From an uncultured Psychrobacter sp. (GTDB lineage: Bacteria; Pseudomonadota; Gammaproteobacteria; Pseudomonadales; Moraxellaceae), in contig CANLDW010000006.1 in NCBI GenBank assembly GCA_947489525.1, forward strand, positions 96,377 through 160,376: a DNA stretch of 64,000 bases. The letters run 5' to 3'. The translations under genes and the position numbers were made by a program. Positions within the stretch are counted from its first letter, which is position 1. Every line of letters begins with the position of its first letter. Below are positions 40,847 to 50,252 of the stretch, piece after piece. The notes below the pieces were generated by a model. It saw nothing but the letters and a program-made list of their open reading frames with translations. It was not told the DNA's origin and did not search any database.

Positions 40847-40876
40847 GTGCTTAAGGGTGCTTAAGGGTGCTTAAAG
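40847..40876 (+). repeat. Three 10-bp tandem repeats upstream of groES
   Basis: GTGCTTAAGG occurs at 40847-40856 and 40857-40866 and as GTGCTTAAAG at 40867-40876, with a degenerate fourth unit after it. The 10-bp period is near one helical turn. It lies about 100 bases upstream of the heat-shock promoter. Confidence 0.9.
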
Positions 40877-40979
40877 GTGATTACAAGCACTGATTATGGC
40901 TATAGCAGGTACAGCTTATATGGCTCGAGGTTAAGCATTCAAATTTAAGTGTACTCTTGTAAAAAATATTGGTTTTTCA

Positions 40980-41008
40980 CTTGAAGCGCATTACGCTTGC
41001 CCCCACTT
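40980..41008 (+). promoter_or_regulatory. Sigma-32 (heat-shock) promoter of groESL
   Basis: CTTGAAG (40980-40986), a 14-base spacer and CCCCACTT (41001-41008) match the RpoH consensus (CTTGAAA and CCCCATnT). It lies about 100 bases before the groES start, so groESL is probably under RpoH control. The rest of the 504-base gap holds the tandem repeat and no gene. Confidence 0.88.
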
Positions 41009-41112
41009 TTGGAAACAAGCTCAGCACTTATCCAACACGCCTATTTTGTAGCGTTTGTTGCTGCTGAGAGCCAACCCTAAATTCAAACCATTAACCCCTT
41101 GGAGACATAGTG

Positions 41113-41403
41113 ATGAATATTCGTCCTTTACACGACCGTATTGTTGTCCGCCGTATAGAAGAAGAAACAAAAACGGCTGGTGGCATATTATTACCCGGTT
41201 CAGCGCAAGAAAAGCCATCGCAAGGCGAGATAATTGCGGCAGGCAATGGTCAGATCCGTGATAACGGTGAGACGCGCGCGCTCGACGTCAAAGTTGGCGA
41301 TAAAGTTCTTTTTGGTCAATATGCTGGTCAAACGGTTAAAGTTGACGGTGAAGAGCTACTCATTATGAAAGAATCTGATGTTTTAGGTGTGCTTGAAGGT
41401 TGA
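41113..41403 (+). CDS. groES: Co-chaperonin GroES
   Basis: GroES (96 residues) caps the GroEL folding chamber. It starts [20 protein letters not shown] and has the mobile loop around [18 protein letters not shown] 41113 is chosen with GGAGAC at 41101-41106 six bases upstream; the in-frame GTG at 41110 is too close. It is followed by groEL after 84 bases. Confidence 0.98.
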   Translation: MNIRPLHDRIVVRRIEEETKTAGGILLPGSAQEKPSQGEIIAAGNGQIRDNGETRALDVKVGDKVLFGQYAGQTVKVDGEELLIMKESDVLGVLEG

Positions 41404-41481
41404 TAATAAGCGTTGCCTTATAAGCACTTATTTAGCATCTAGATCAATTAACGTGATATTAAAATAAAATTATTGGAGTAA

Positions 41482-43137
<1,656 letters not shown>

Positions 43138-43265
43138 TTTATGCCTCGACTAAATCTGTACGACGTTGTTGACTTTGCTTGATGTACTATATGTACACTT
43201 TTCACTTAGTCGCCTAGTCGTACGGCTTTAGTCACTCCATAAACTGCTTGTAAAGCGAATAAAAC

Positions 43266-43302
43266 AAATCCCCGATAAGCTTATGCTTGTCGGGGATTTT
43301 AT
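43266..43302 (+). terminator. Terminator of groESL
   Basis: ATCCCCGATAAGC (43268-43280) pairs with GCTTGTCGGGGAT (43285-43297) with one G-U, then T residues. Confidence 0.92.
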
Positions 43303-43347
43303 ACTTTTATTAGATTAATATTTATCAATTCAACTCTTAAAACACTT

Positions 43348-43372
43348 TATGCATGTGTATGCATGATACAAT
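43348..43372 (+). promoter_or_regulatory. Palindromic ATGCAT tandem and extended -10 upstream of the accessory operon
   Basis: TATGCATG occurs at 43348-43355 and 43358-43365, a 10-base spacing, each containing the palindrome ATGCAT. The second copy runs into TG-A-TACAAT (43364-43372), an extended -10. A further TTGATT...TATAAT pair is at 43426-43452 with a 15-base spacer. The layout suggests an operator over a promoter, which is inference. Confidence 0.4.
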
Positions 43373-43513
43373 AGTAAATTTCCTTAACCAGAATAAGAAT
43401 ATAATGCTTAGTCTGAGAGTTCAAATTGATTAATAGCAAAATAGTTTATAATGGCGAAACATATTCAGCAATCATCAAAGTGTTCCTTCAAGTCAAATGT
43501 TGAAAGTAACTGT

Positions 43514-44866
43514 ATGAAAACTAATGAAATTGATAAAGAACTTAAGTCTTTTTTGAGTCGATATGACAAAAATAAATTACCTATCGAAGTTAACTTTCGA
43601 GATCTAGTGTATTGGGTTCCTTATTCTGATTCTTATACCCATTATATTCATAGTTACCCGGCTAAGTTGATAAAACATATACCCATATTTTTTCTCAACT
43701 CCAAAATAATACTACCTGATAGTGAGAGTACAGTACTAGACCCTTTCTGTGGTTCTGGAACTGTATTGTTAGAGTCTTTACTTACAGGTCATAACTCCAT
43801 TGGCTGCGATGCAAATCCACTAGCAAGGCTAATCGCCAAAGTCAAAACTACAAAATTAGAAACAAAGGATTTAAATAATAAGAAGATAGCAATCATATAC
43901 AGGGCTAGAAGACTAAGAAAATTAGTTTCACTAAATGTAGTTAATGTAGAACATTGGTTTTCGGAAAATACGATAAAGCAATTATCTAAATTATATAGAG
44001 CTATTAATGAAATTTGCATTGGCGATGAGCTTGACTTTTTTATGGCGGCATTTTCTAGTATTGTTAAAAAAGTAAGTTATGCTGACCCTAATTTAAGTGT
44101 ACCAGTCAAGATAAAGCCAGAGAAATACAAAGATATAGATATTAGAGTTAAGTTATCAAAAAAACTTATAGCGTTAGAAAATATTGATGTTATAAATGTT
44201 TTCGATGATCAAGTCACTAAGAACTTACTAAGACTTTCATTACTAGAGAACTTATCACTTAATAATGTAAGCGCTAAAATTGTATCAAAGGATGCGAGAC
44301 AAGTTACTAAAAGCTTAGAACCAGGATCTGATTTATTAGATTCTAATAGTGTAGACTTAATTATGACTTCTCCACCTTATGCAGGTGCTCAGAAGTATAT
44401 TCGTTCTTCTTCATTAAGTTTGGGTTGGTTAGGCTTATGTGAAGAAAGTAGTTTGAGAGATTATGAAAAATTAAGTATTGGAAGAGAGCACTACAATAAA
44501 TCAGAGTATATAGATCCTGTCAGGTTTGATTTACCCGATATTGATAATTTCCTCGAAATAATAGAGAAAGAAAATCCATTAAGAGCACATATAAATGGTA
44601 ACTATTTAAAGGAAATGGAAAGCGCAATTTTTGAAATGTATAGAGTCTTGAAGATAGAAAGATACTGTATAATTATTATTGGCAATAATGAAGTTTGTGG
44701 CAGAAAGTTTGAAACTCAAAAGTATATGAGATTACTTGCTGAAAGGATAGGGTTTAAAACTAAATTAGTGTTAGTGGACGATATTCATTCTAGAGGTCTT
44801 ATGACTAAGAGAAATAAAACTGCTAGTATTATAAATTCAGAATGGATATTGGTTTTTAAAAAATGA
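43514..44866 (+). CDS. Amino-type DNA methyltransferase-like protein (first gene of accessory operon)
   Basis: The product (450 residues from ATG 43514) has the SAM-binding motif I DPFCGSGT (residues 76-83), an acidic motif II position in NSIGCDANPLARLIA, and the catalytic motif IV SPPYAG (286-291). The last is the [S/D/N]PPY form of N6-adenine or N4-cytosine methylases. About 200 helical residues lie between motifs I and IV, probably target recognition. A separate restriction enzyme is not encoded here. ATG 43451 would add 21 residues but lies inside a promoter-like TATAAT. The region is much more AT-rich than its neighbours. It is the first of four tightly spaced genes. Methylation of RNA cannot be excluded. 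Confidence 0.8.
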   Translation: MKTNEIDKELKSFLSRYDKNKLPIEVNFRDLVYWVPYSDSYTHYIHSYPAKLIKHIPIFFLNSKIILPDSESTVLDPFCGSGTVLLESLLTGHNSIGCDANPLARLIAKVKTTKLETKDLNNKKIAIIYRARRLRKLVSLNVVNVEHWFSENTIKQLSKLYRAINEICIGDELDFFMAAFSSIVKKVSYADPNLSVPVKIKPEKYKDIDIRVKLSKKLIALENIDVINVFDDQVTKNLLRLSLLENLSLNNVSAKIVSKDARQVTKSLEPGSDLLDSNSVDLIMTSPPYAGAQKYIRSSSLSLGWLGLCEESSLRDYEKLSIGREHYNKSEYIDPVRFDLPDIDNFLEIIEKENPLRAHINGNYLKEMESAIFEMYRVLKIERYCIIIIGNNEVCGRKFETQKYMRLLAERIGFKTKLVLVDDIHSRGLMTKRNKTASIINSEWILVFKK

Positions 44867-45831
44867 ATGAATTTGATTTCAAAGAGTTATTGAGAATAAA
44901 AATAATAAGACTTTCTCAAAGCATATGGGAGGGTAAAATTAACCAAAGTAATCTTACCCGTTGGCTCGAAAACTTTGAATCTTCAACTGAATGCATTGAT
45001 TGTGAACAAACTCATGCAATGTATCTTTTAAGTAACTTTATGTACTTTGGTTCTAGAGAAATAAGAGAGTTACTCAAATCTCTTTATAGAGATAAGTTTT
45101 TTAAACCTATCATTCAAGATGTGCGAAAAAAGAATAATAATGTAAAAGATATAACACAAATTAGTGAGGAAATAATAAGAGAGCTAAAAGCTACTAGGTT
45201 CCTTGGAATAGGAAATCCATCAGAGAGTGGTACTCATCTTCTTTATTATTTCAGGCAGGAGAATAACCTAGGTAAAGAAGATTTTATGCATAGCCATGAG
45301 ATACTATCGTTCGATCGTGATAGTGAAGGTAAAATTTCAATTAAATTAAATAAACCTGAGGTTAAAAGGTATATTCTACTTGATGATGTATGCGGCAGTG
45401 GTACCCAGGCTATTCAATACTCAAAGGAGTTAGTATCTGAGATTAAAACTTTAGACTCTAGTATAGAGGTTTATTACTTTACATTATTCTCTACAGTTGA
45501 AGGTATGGAAAATATTCGTAGAGAAAGTAATTTTGATTTAGTTGATTGTATTTTTGAACTTGACGAAACATTTAAGTGTTTTTCTGATAATGCTAGACAG
45601 TTTAGAAACGAAGAAAAACTGCCTATATCAAAAGACTTTGCTAAGAGTTTTTGTATAAAGTATGGAGTTAAAATATTTAAAGAAGAACATAGCTTGGGCT
45701 ATAAGGGTAGTCAGTTGTTACTTGGTTTCACACACAATACTCCGGATAATACTTTACCAATAATCTGGGGAGAAGAAAATTGGGAACCAGTTTTTAAACG
45801 TTATCATAAAAATTATGGTTTTAAATACTAG
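44863..45831 (+). CDS. Phosphoribosyltransferase-like protein (accessory operon)
   Basis: This 322-residue protein has a helical N-terminal region (about residues 1-110) and then a type I phosphoribosyltransferase-like core. The PRPP loop is YILLDDVCGSGTQ (170-182), with the DD pair and terminal Gly-Thr of the family. A second conserved-looking motif, HNTPDNTLPIIWG (291-303), is near the C-terminus. It is not one of the housekeeping purine, pyrimidine or amino acid PRTases. As far as I recall, similar PRTase-like domains have been reported in predicted bacterial conflict systems. The start overlaps the methylase stop (ATGA). Substrate unknown; PRPP or nucleotide sensing or transfer is inferred. 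Confidence 0.75.
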   Translation: MNEFDFKELLRIKIIRLSQSIWEGKINQSNLTRWLENFESSTECIDCEQTHAMYLLSNFMYFGSREIRELLKSLYRDKFFKPIIQDVRKKNNNVKDITQISEEIIRELKATRFLGIGNPSESGTHLLYYFRQENNLGKEDFMHSHEILSFDRDSEGKISIKLNKPEVKRYILLDDVCGSGTQAIQYSKELVSEIKTLDSSIEVYYFTLFSTVEGMENIRRESNFDLVDCIFELDETFKCFSDNARQFRNEEKLPISKDFAKSFCIKYGVKIFKEEHSLGYKGSQLLLGFTHNTPDNTLPIIWGEENWEPVFKRYHKNYGFKY

Positions 45832-45846
45832 TTAATGAGGATGAAA

Positions 45847-47886
45847 ATGGACTTACTCGAAAGAAACCCTTTTACTACTATCAAAGCTAACGATCTTAAT
45901 GATAGTGAGATAAACGAACAATGGGTAGATAACCCTCAAGGTGGTTTTTTTGACATTTTCTGTCCTACGCATAAGGTGTCTCAATTTATTATTGGAGGAA
46001 AAGGAAGTGGAAAAACACATTTAATGCGTTACTTTTCCCACAATTCTCAAAGTATTAGAAATAAAAATTCTATATTAGATGGAATTGTAAAGGATGGATA
46101 CTTTGGCGTATATTTTCAAGCTAGTGGTCTAAATGGAGATAGATTTGAAAAACTACCTTTTACAGACGAAAAGAAGAAGGCTATTTTTGAATATTCATAC
46201 GAGTTATGGTGTGCAAATCTAGTAATAAAATCTTTGTTAGACGTAAACAAGGATCAAAAATTATTCACTGACCAAGAAAAATTTTGTTCTGAAGTATTAA
46301 ATTTGTTTACAGAGAGAGAAGAATATTTTCAAAATATAAAGACTTTAGAGGATTTAAAGGAATTATTTTTTAGTTTGTCTAAAAAAGTTGATTATGCTGT
46401 CAGTAATGCATTCTTTATTAAAGACATCGTAATAAATATATTAACTGAAAGAGGTTCTTTGATATTTGGTATTCCTAGATTAATATCAGAACATAGTCAA
46501 TATTTTAAGGGTGTTACTTTTTTATACATAATTGATGAGCTTGAGAATATTAGCTACTCTCAACAAGTATATATTAATACTCTTGTTAGAGAAAAAAAAC
46601 TGCCTTGTTCTTTTAGAATTGGAGCAAGAGGTTACGGTATCAAAACTTTTAAAACATTAGGCTCTGGAGAAAAAAATAGAGAAGGTCATGAATATGAAGT
46701 AATAAGACTAGATAATCTTTTTAGTAATATGTCAAATTACGAAGACTTTGCTATAAATCTTATATTAAATAGACTTAGTAAGTACAAATTTCTTTTGAGC
46801 GAAAAAAATCAAACAAACATACTAAATAGTGATATGAATACTAAAAAGTGTTTTCTTGATAATTTTTTCGAAAATCCAAAACTTTTTGAATTGTTAAATA
46901 CTAGCCATCCTGAAGAGAAGGAAAAATCAAAAAAATTAATATCTTATAAAAACAGTTTATATGGTACTAAAATACCTAAAGACGTTATTGAGAAGATTGT
47001 TGATAATATTTCTTTTAATAAATCTGAGTTAGTAGAGTCCGCTTTAATACACTTGTTATCTCAATATTTATATGCAGATAAAATTAAGGTTTCTGAGTTA
47101 ATTGAAAATTCTGAAAGTTTAAAGAAGCAAGCAGAGGACTACTTAAGAAACCCTGAAGATAAGTTGTCCCCTGTTGCTAAGAAAATTAGCTATTACAAAA
47201 ATAATTATATTGCAAAATCTTTAAGAGCTAAACATCACAACAATCTTGATCAATATTTAGGATTGGATAATTTATTTAGAGCTACGACTGGATTTCCTAG
47301 GCATATTCTAACTGTATTAAGAAATATTTATAGAACAGAAGTCTTTGAAGGTAGGACACCTTTTTCTGGTACTAGCCAAGTCTCAATCAAATCCCAGCGA
47401 ATTGCATTGTTAGAGACTTCCAATTGGTTCCATACTGAATGTGGCTCTGAAGGTAAACTCGGTAATCATGTATCTTACTTTCTACACAATATATGTGAAC
47501 TACTTCGTATTGAGATGTATGCAGATAAACCAGTTGAGTGTTCTGCTTCATCCTTTACCGTTGACGAAACCAAACTATCTCAAAACTCACAGAAAGTACT
47601 TCAATGGGCTGAACTAACAGGTGCCCTTACAAAAGGGCAAGATAGACAAGATAAAAACTCTCAAGCTTTAGTTAGCAAATACCATATCAATAGTCTATTG
47701 TGTCCGAAGTGGGGTTTATCTCTTAGTCGAAGAGGAGCTCTTACTTTTACTGCCAAGGATTTTGAGGTTTTGATAGACATAGAAAAAAACAAAGACTATG
47801 TAGCTATGGTTACTAATTTTGAACAATCTAGGAATGCGCCTTTTGGGAAGGAGCATGATGCAATTCAAATGGGATTGGGGTTTTAA
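45847..47886 (+). CDS. ORC/Cdc6-like P-loop ATPase (accessory operon)
   Basis: The product is 679 residues from ATG 45847 (MDLLERNPFTTIKAND). It has Walker A GGKGSGKT (residues 50-57), Walker B with D230-E231 (FLYIIDELENIS), and an arginine-bearing IGARGYG segment soon after. Long helical regions follow, and the C-terminal 150 residues (from about RIALLETSNWFHTE) could be a winged-helix-like DNA-binding part. This resembles the ORC-CDC6 type of AAA ATPases annotated in bacterial mobile or defence loci. GAGG 6 bases before ATG 45847 decides the start over ATG 45835. It follows the PRTase gene by 15 bases and abuts the next gene. Confidence 0.8.
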   Translation: MDLLERNPFTTIKANDLNDSEINEQWVDNPQGGFFDIFCPTHKVSQFIIGGKGSGKTHLMRYFSHNSQSIRNKNSILDGIVKDGYFGVYFQASGLNGDRFEKLPFTDEKKKAIFEYSYELWCANLVIKSLLDVNKDQKLFTDQEKFCSEVLNLFTEREEYFQNIKTLEDLKELFFSLSKKVDYAVSNAFFIKDIVINILTERGSLIFGIPRLISEHSQYFKGVTFLYIIDELENISYSQQVYINTLVREKKLPCSFRIGARGYGIKTFKTLGSGEKNREGHEYEVIRLDNLFSNMSNYEDFAINLILNRLSKYKFLLSEKNQTNILNSDMNTKKCFLDNFFENPKLFELLNTSHPEEKEKSKKLISYKNSLYGTKIPKDVIEKIVDNISFNKSELVESALIHLLSQYLYADKIKVSELIENSESLKKQAEDYLRNPEDKLSPVAKKISYYKNNYIAKSLRAKHHNNLDQYLGLDNLFRATTGFPRHILTVLRNIYRTEVFEGRTPFSGTSQVSIKSQRIALLETSNWFHTECGSEGKLGNHVSYFLHNICELLRIEMYADKPVECSASSFTVDETKLSQNSQKVLQWAELTGALTKGQDRQDKNSQALVSKYHINSLLCPKWGLSLSRRGALTFTAKDFEVLIDIEKNKDYVAMVTNFEQSRNAPFGKEHDAIQMGLGF

Positions 47887-48828
47887 ATGCATTATTATAT
47901 GTATTATAAGCGTGAACTCGATATGTCTAAAGATTGGACTAAATGGGATTTATTTATTTCTGCATTTAATTTAAGTGATAGATTGAAGACGATTTTTGAT
48001 AAAGTAGAGTCAGAAATAAAATGTTGGTTAGTATTTCCTGAATATGGTTTCGAAGAATATGAAATACCTCAAAATGTTATGAAGTACATGATTGAAAAAG
48101 GTTCTGAGGCTGAACAGTTAATACCCATAATTGAAGAACTTTCTATAGAGAGTTTTAAACAAAGGCGTATTTGCGTTGATGCAACTGGATTTATGAGAGC
48201 TCAGCTTTTATTTTTACTTGCATACTTTAAAAAGAATGATTTTCAGCAAGTGGATATTCTTTATTGTGAACCAGGAAACTATTCTAAAAAAGAGAACACA
48301 AGTTTTTCTGAAGGGTCTTTATATGAGACAAGACAAGTTATTGGTTATCAAGGTTTTAGTTCCCAAACGCAAAAAAAGGATCTTTTGATTGTCTCATGTG
48401 GATATGATAGTCAATTAATCTCTAGAGTATGTCAGCAGTATGAAAACTCTGTTATTGTTCCATTACTTGGATTCCCTTCTTTAAGAGCGGATATGTATCA
48501 AGAAAGTATTTTAAAAACAATAGCTGTAGAAGAACCATTTGGTTCTACTGACCTTAGAGATCCTATTTTTGCACCAGCTTCAGATCCCTTTGAAACTGCA
48601 TTCGCCATATCTGAATATATCAAGCAAAATAAATCTTTAGATATTTACGACCATATTTATTTATGCCCGTTATCAACTAAACCTCAAGTATTAGGAATGG
48701 GTTTAGTTTTTCTGAATGAATATGAAAATAAAAATGTTTCTATTTTATATCCGTTTAGCGAAAGTTACTCACAAGAGACATCTCAAGGAATTTCCAAAAT
48801 TTGGAAATATACATTTGAGTTTGGCTAA
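47887..48828 (+). CDS. Conserved protein of unknown function (last gene of accessory operon)
   Basis: I cannot name this family. The 313-residue protein looks like an alpha/beta, possibly Rossmann-like, fold: a strand and loop RRICVDATGFMRAQLL (D98, T100-G101), a second unit DLLIVSCGYDSQLIS, and a turn IVPLLGFPSLRADMYQE. I recall similar DATGFMR and GFPSLxADMYQE motifs in proteins next to such ATPases, but could not check. There is no signal peptide or membrane segment. Its ATG follows the ATPase stop directly (TAAATG), with GGGG at 47877-47880 as ribosome binding site; ATG 47923 (MSKDWTKWDLF) is an alternative start. Confidence 0.65.
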   Translation: MHYYMYYKRELDMSKDWTKWDLFISAFNLSDRLKTIFDKVESEIKCWLVFPEYGFEEYEIPQNVMKYMIEKGSEAEQLIPIIEELSIESFKQRRICVDATGFMRAQLLFLLAYFKKNDFQQVDILYCEPGNYSKKENTSFSEGSLYETRQVIGYQGFSSQTQKKDLLIVSCGYDSQLISRVCQQYENSVIVPLLGFPSLRADMYQESILKTIAVEEPFGSTDLRDPIFAPASDPFETAFAISEYIKQNKSLDIYDHIYLCPLSTKPQVLGMGLVFLNEYENKNVSILYPFSESYSQETSQGISKIWKYTFEFG

Positions 48829-48852
48829 GTCTCGTTTGAGTATAGTTTGTAG

Positions 48853-48886
48853 AGTTGTTTAACAATAGCATAGTTTAACAACTTTA
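48853..48886 (+). terminator. Weak terminator-like hairpin after the accessory operon
   Basis: AGTTGTT (48853-48859) pairs with AACAACT (48877-48883), with TTT following. Flanking bases extend the pairing imperfectly. The stem is AT-rich and the T run short, so the terminator role is tentative. The rest of the gap to yaaA is very AT-rich with no gene. Confidence 0.4.
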
Positions 48887-49016
48887 AGAGAAGTAATTTA
48901 TCATTCTTCCTAATTATGATATAAATAGTAATTTTTATTATAATAATGACTTTAGAGAGCTCTTAACTCAATATATTAATAATTTTTATATCGATTTAGT
49001 AAGTTTATAAATTTTA

Positions 49017-49817
49017 CTACTGATCCTTCTCATCCCTTCTAAATGTCCACGTCTTATCATCGGACAACTCATCAACGTAATAATATCCCGCCAAATCAAA
49101 CGCTTTGAGCTGCTCAGCCTTGGTTAGTTTATTATCAGCGGCATATTTGACCATAAGTCCGCGCGCCTTTTTGGCATAGAAGCTGATCACTTTATACTGA
49201 CCGTTTTTTTCATCTTCAAAACGGGGGGTGATGATTTGCGCGTCCAACGCTTTTTTCTTAACGGCCTTGAAGTATTCATTAGAAGCAAGATTCACCAGCA
49301 CCTTGTCATCGCTGTCTTGCATGCGCTCATTAATAACCTTAGTAATGTGTTCACCCCAGAACTCATAGAGATTATTGCCTCGAGCGTTATTGAGTTTCGT
49401 GCCCATCTCAAGCCGATAAGGCTGAATTAGATCCAGTGGTTTGATGACGCCGTAGAGTCCTGACAAAATACCTAAGTGCTCATTGACATAGGTGGCGGTG
49501 TCTTTATCCATGTTGTACATGTCAAGACCTGTGTAGACGTCACCATCGAACAGGTAGCCAGCTGGCTTGGCATTGTCATCGGTAAAGGGTTTGGACTCGC
49601 TCCATTGCCACATTTGATTGCGTTTGGCATTTATCTGCGCCAAATCATCGGAGATACCCATGAGCTCTTGCAGATCGATAGGCTCTTTGGTTTTGAGCGC
49701 TTTCATTAAGACTTGCGATTGGTTGATGAGCGCAGGCTGGCTGTAGTAGTTACCAAGATTTAGGGGAACAGGGTCGGTTTCGTTGAGAGACTTGGCAGGG
49801 GAGAGGACAAAATACAT
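49017..49817 (-). CDS. yaaA: Peroxide stress protein YaaA (UPF0246)
   Basis: YaaA limits free iron under peroxide stress and binds DNA in E. coli. The 266-residue product begins MYFVLSPAKSLNE, has LFDGDVYTGLD, LSGLYGVIKPLDLIQPYRLEMGT and VNLASNEYFKAV, all family-typical. The start is ATG 49817, which has AAGGAG six bases upstream; the longer in-frame start at 49874 lacks support. It converges on the accessory operon and marks its right edge. Confidence 0.95.
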   Translation of the reverse strand: MYFVLSPAKSLNETDPVPLNLGNYYSQPALINQSQVLMKALKTKEPIDLQELMGISDDLAQINAKRNQMWQWSESKPFTDDNAKPAGYLFDGDVYTGLDMYNMDKDTATYVNEHLGILSGLYGVIKPLDLIQPYRLEMGTKLNNARGNNLYEFWGEHITKVINERMQDSDDKVLVNLASNEYFKAVKKKALDAQIITPRFEDEKNGQYKVISFYAKKARGLMVKYAADNKLTKAEQLKAFDLAGYYYVDELSDDKTWTFRRDEKDQ

Positions 49818-50130
49818 GCGTGCTCCTTGGGCTAATTGGGCTAATAAGGTCTTATTATAGGTTAATGCTACCATAGCATATCAACCGTTAGGGTGACATA
49901 AGCCTTTTATAGTAGGGTCTTAAATAAAGTGATATAGCATATAGATAGAGTTGATAAATTATATCTTTACTATAAACAGCTTAAATGTAATAGTAAAAGT
50001 TATGACAATAACGGCGGGCTTAACTTTTTATTTACTTATGAGTCATCATTAAGCAATGAAAGGTAGGGGATGATGTCTCTATAATAAAAGAAAATGATGT
50101 AAATAACTTTATCATTTATTAGATTGATAG

Positions 50131-50192
50131 TCTTTGGTTATCTCATTGTGCTTTAGCAATCGCTTATGCATAAAGATAATCAAAGATTTTTT
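50131..50192 (+). terminator. Terminator-like hairpin in the leader of the pnt operon
   Basis: TCTTTGGTTATCT (50131-50143) pairs with AGATAATCAAAGA (50174-50186) over 13 consecutive base pairs with one G-U, followed by six T residues. The loop is 30 bases. It ends 60 bases before the pntAA ATG and about 45-110 bases after a TATAAT at 50080-50085. It may be an attenuator or end a small RNA. The remaining part of the 435-base gap holds no gene. Confidence 0.65.
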
Positions 50193-50252
50193 GCGCCATG
50201 CGTTTTATAAATCAAGTAAGATGCGTTATGTATTTGAATGTAAGGAGACGGT

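Noticed and set aside
43303..49016. Mobile element ends (direct repeats or inverted repeats) bounding the accessory island
   Set aside because: I looked for matching repeats at both edges and saw none. There is no integrase, transposase or tRNA next to it, so the mode of acquisition is unknown.
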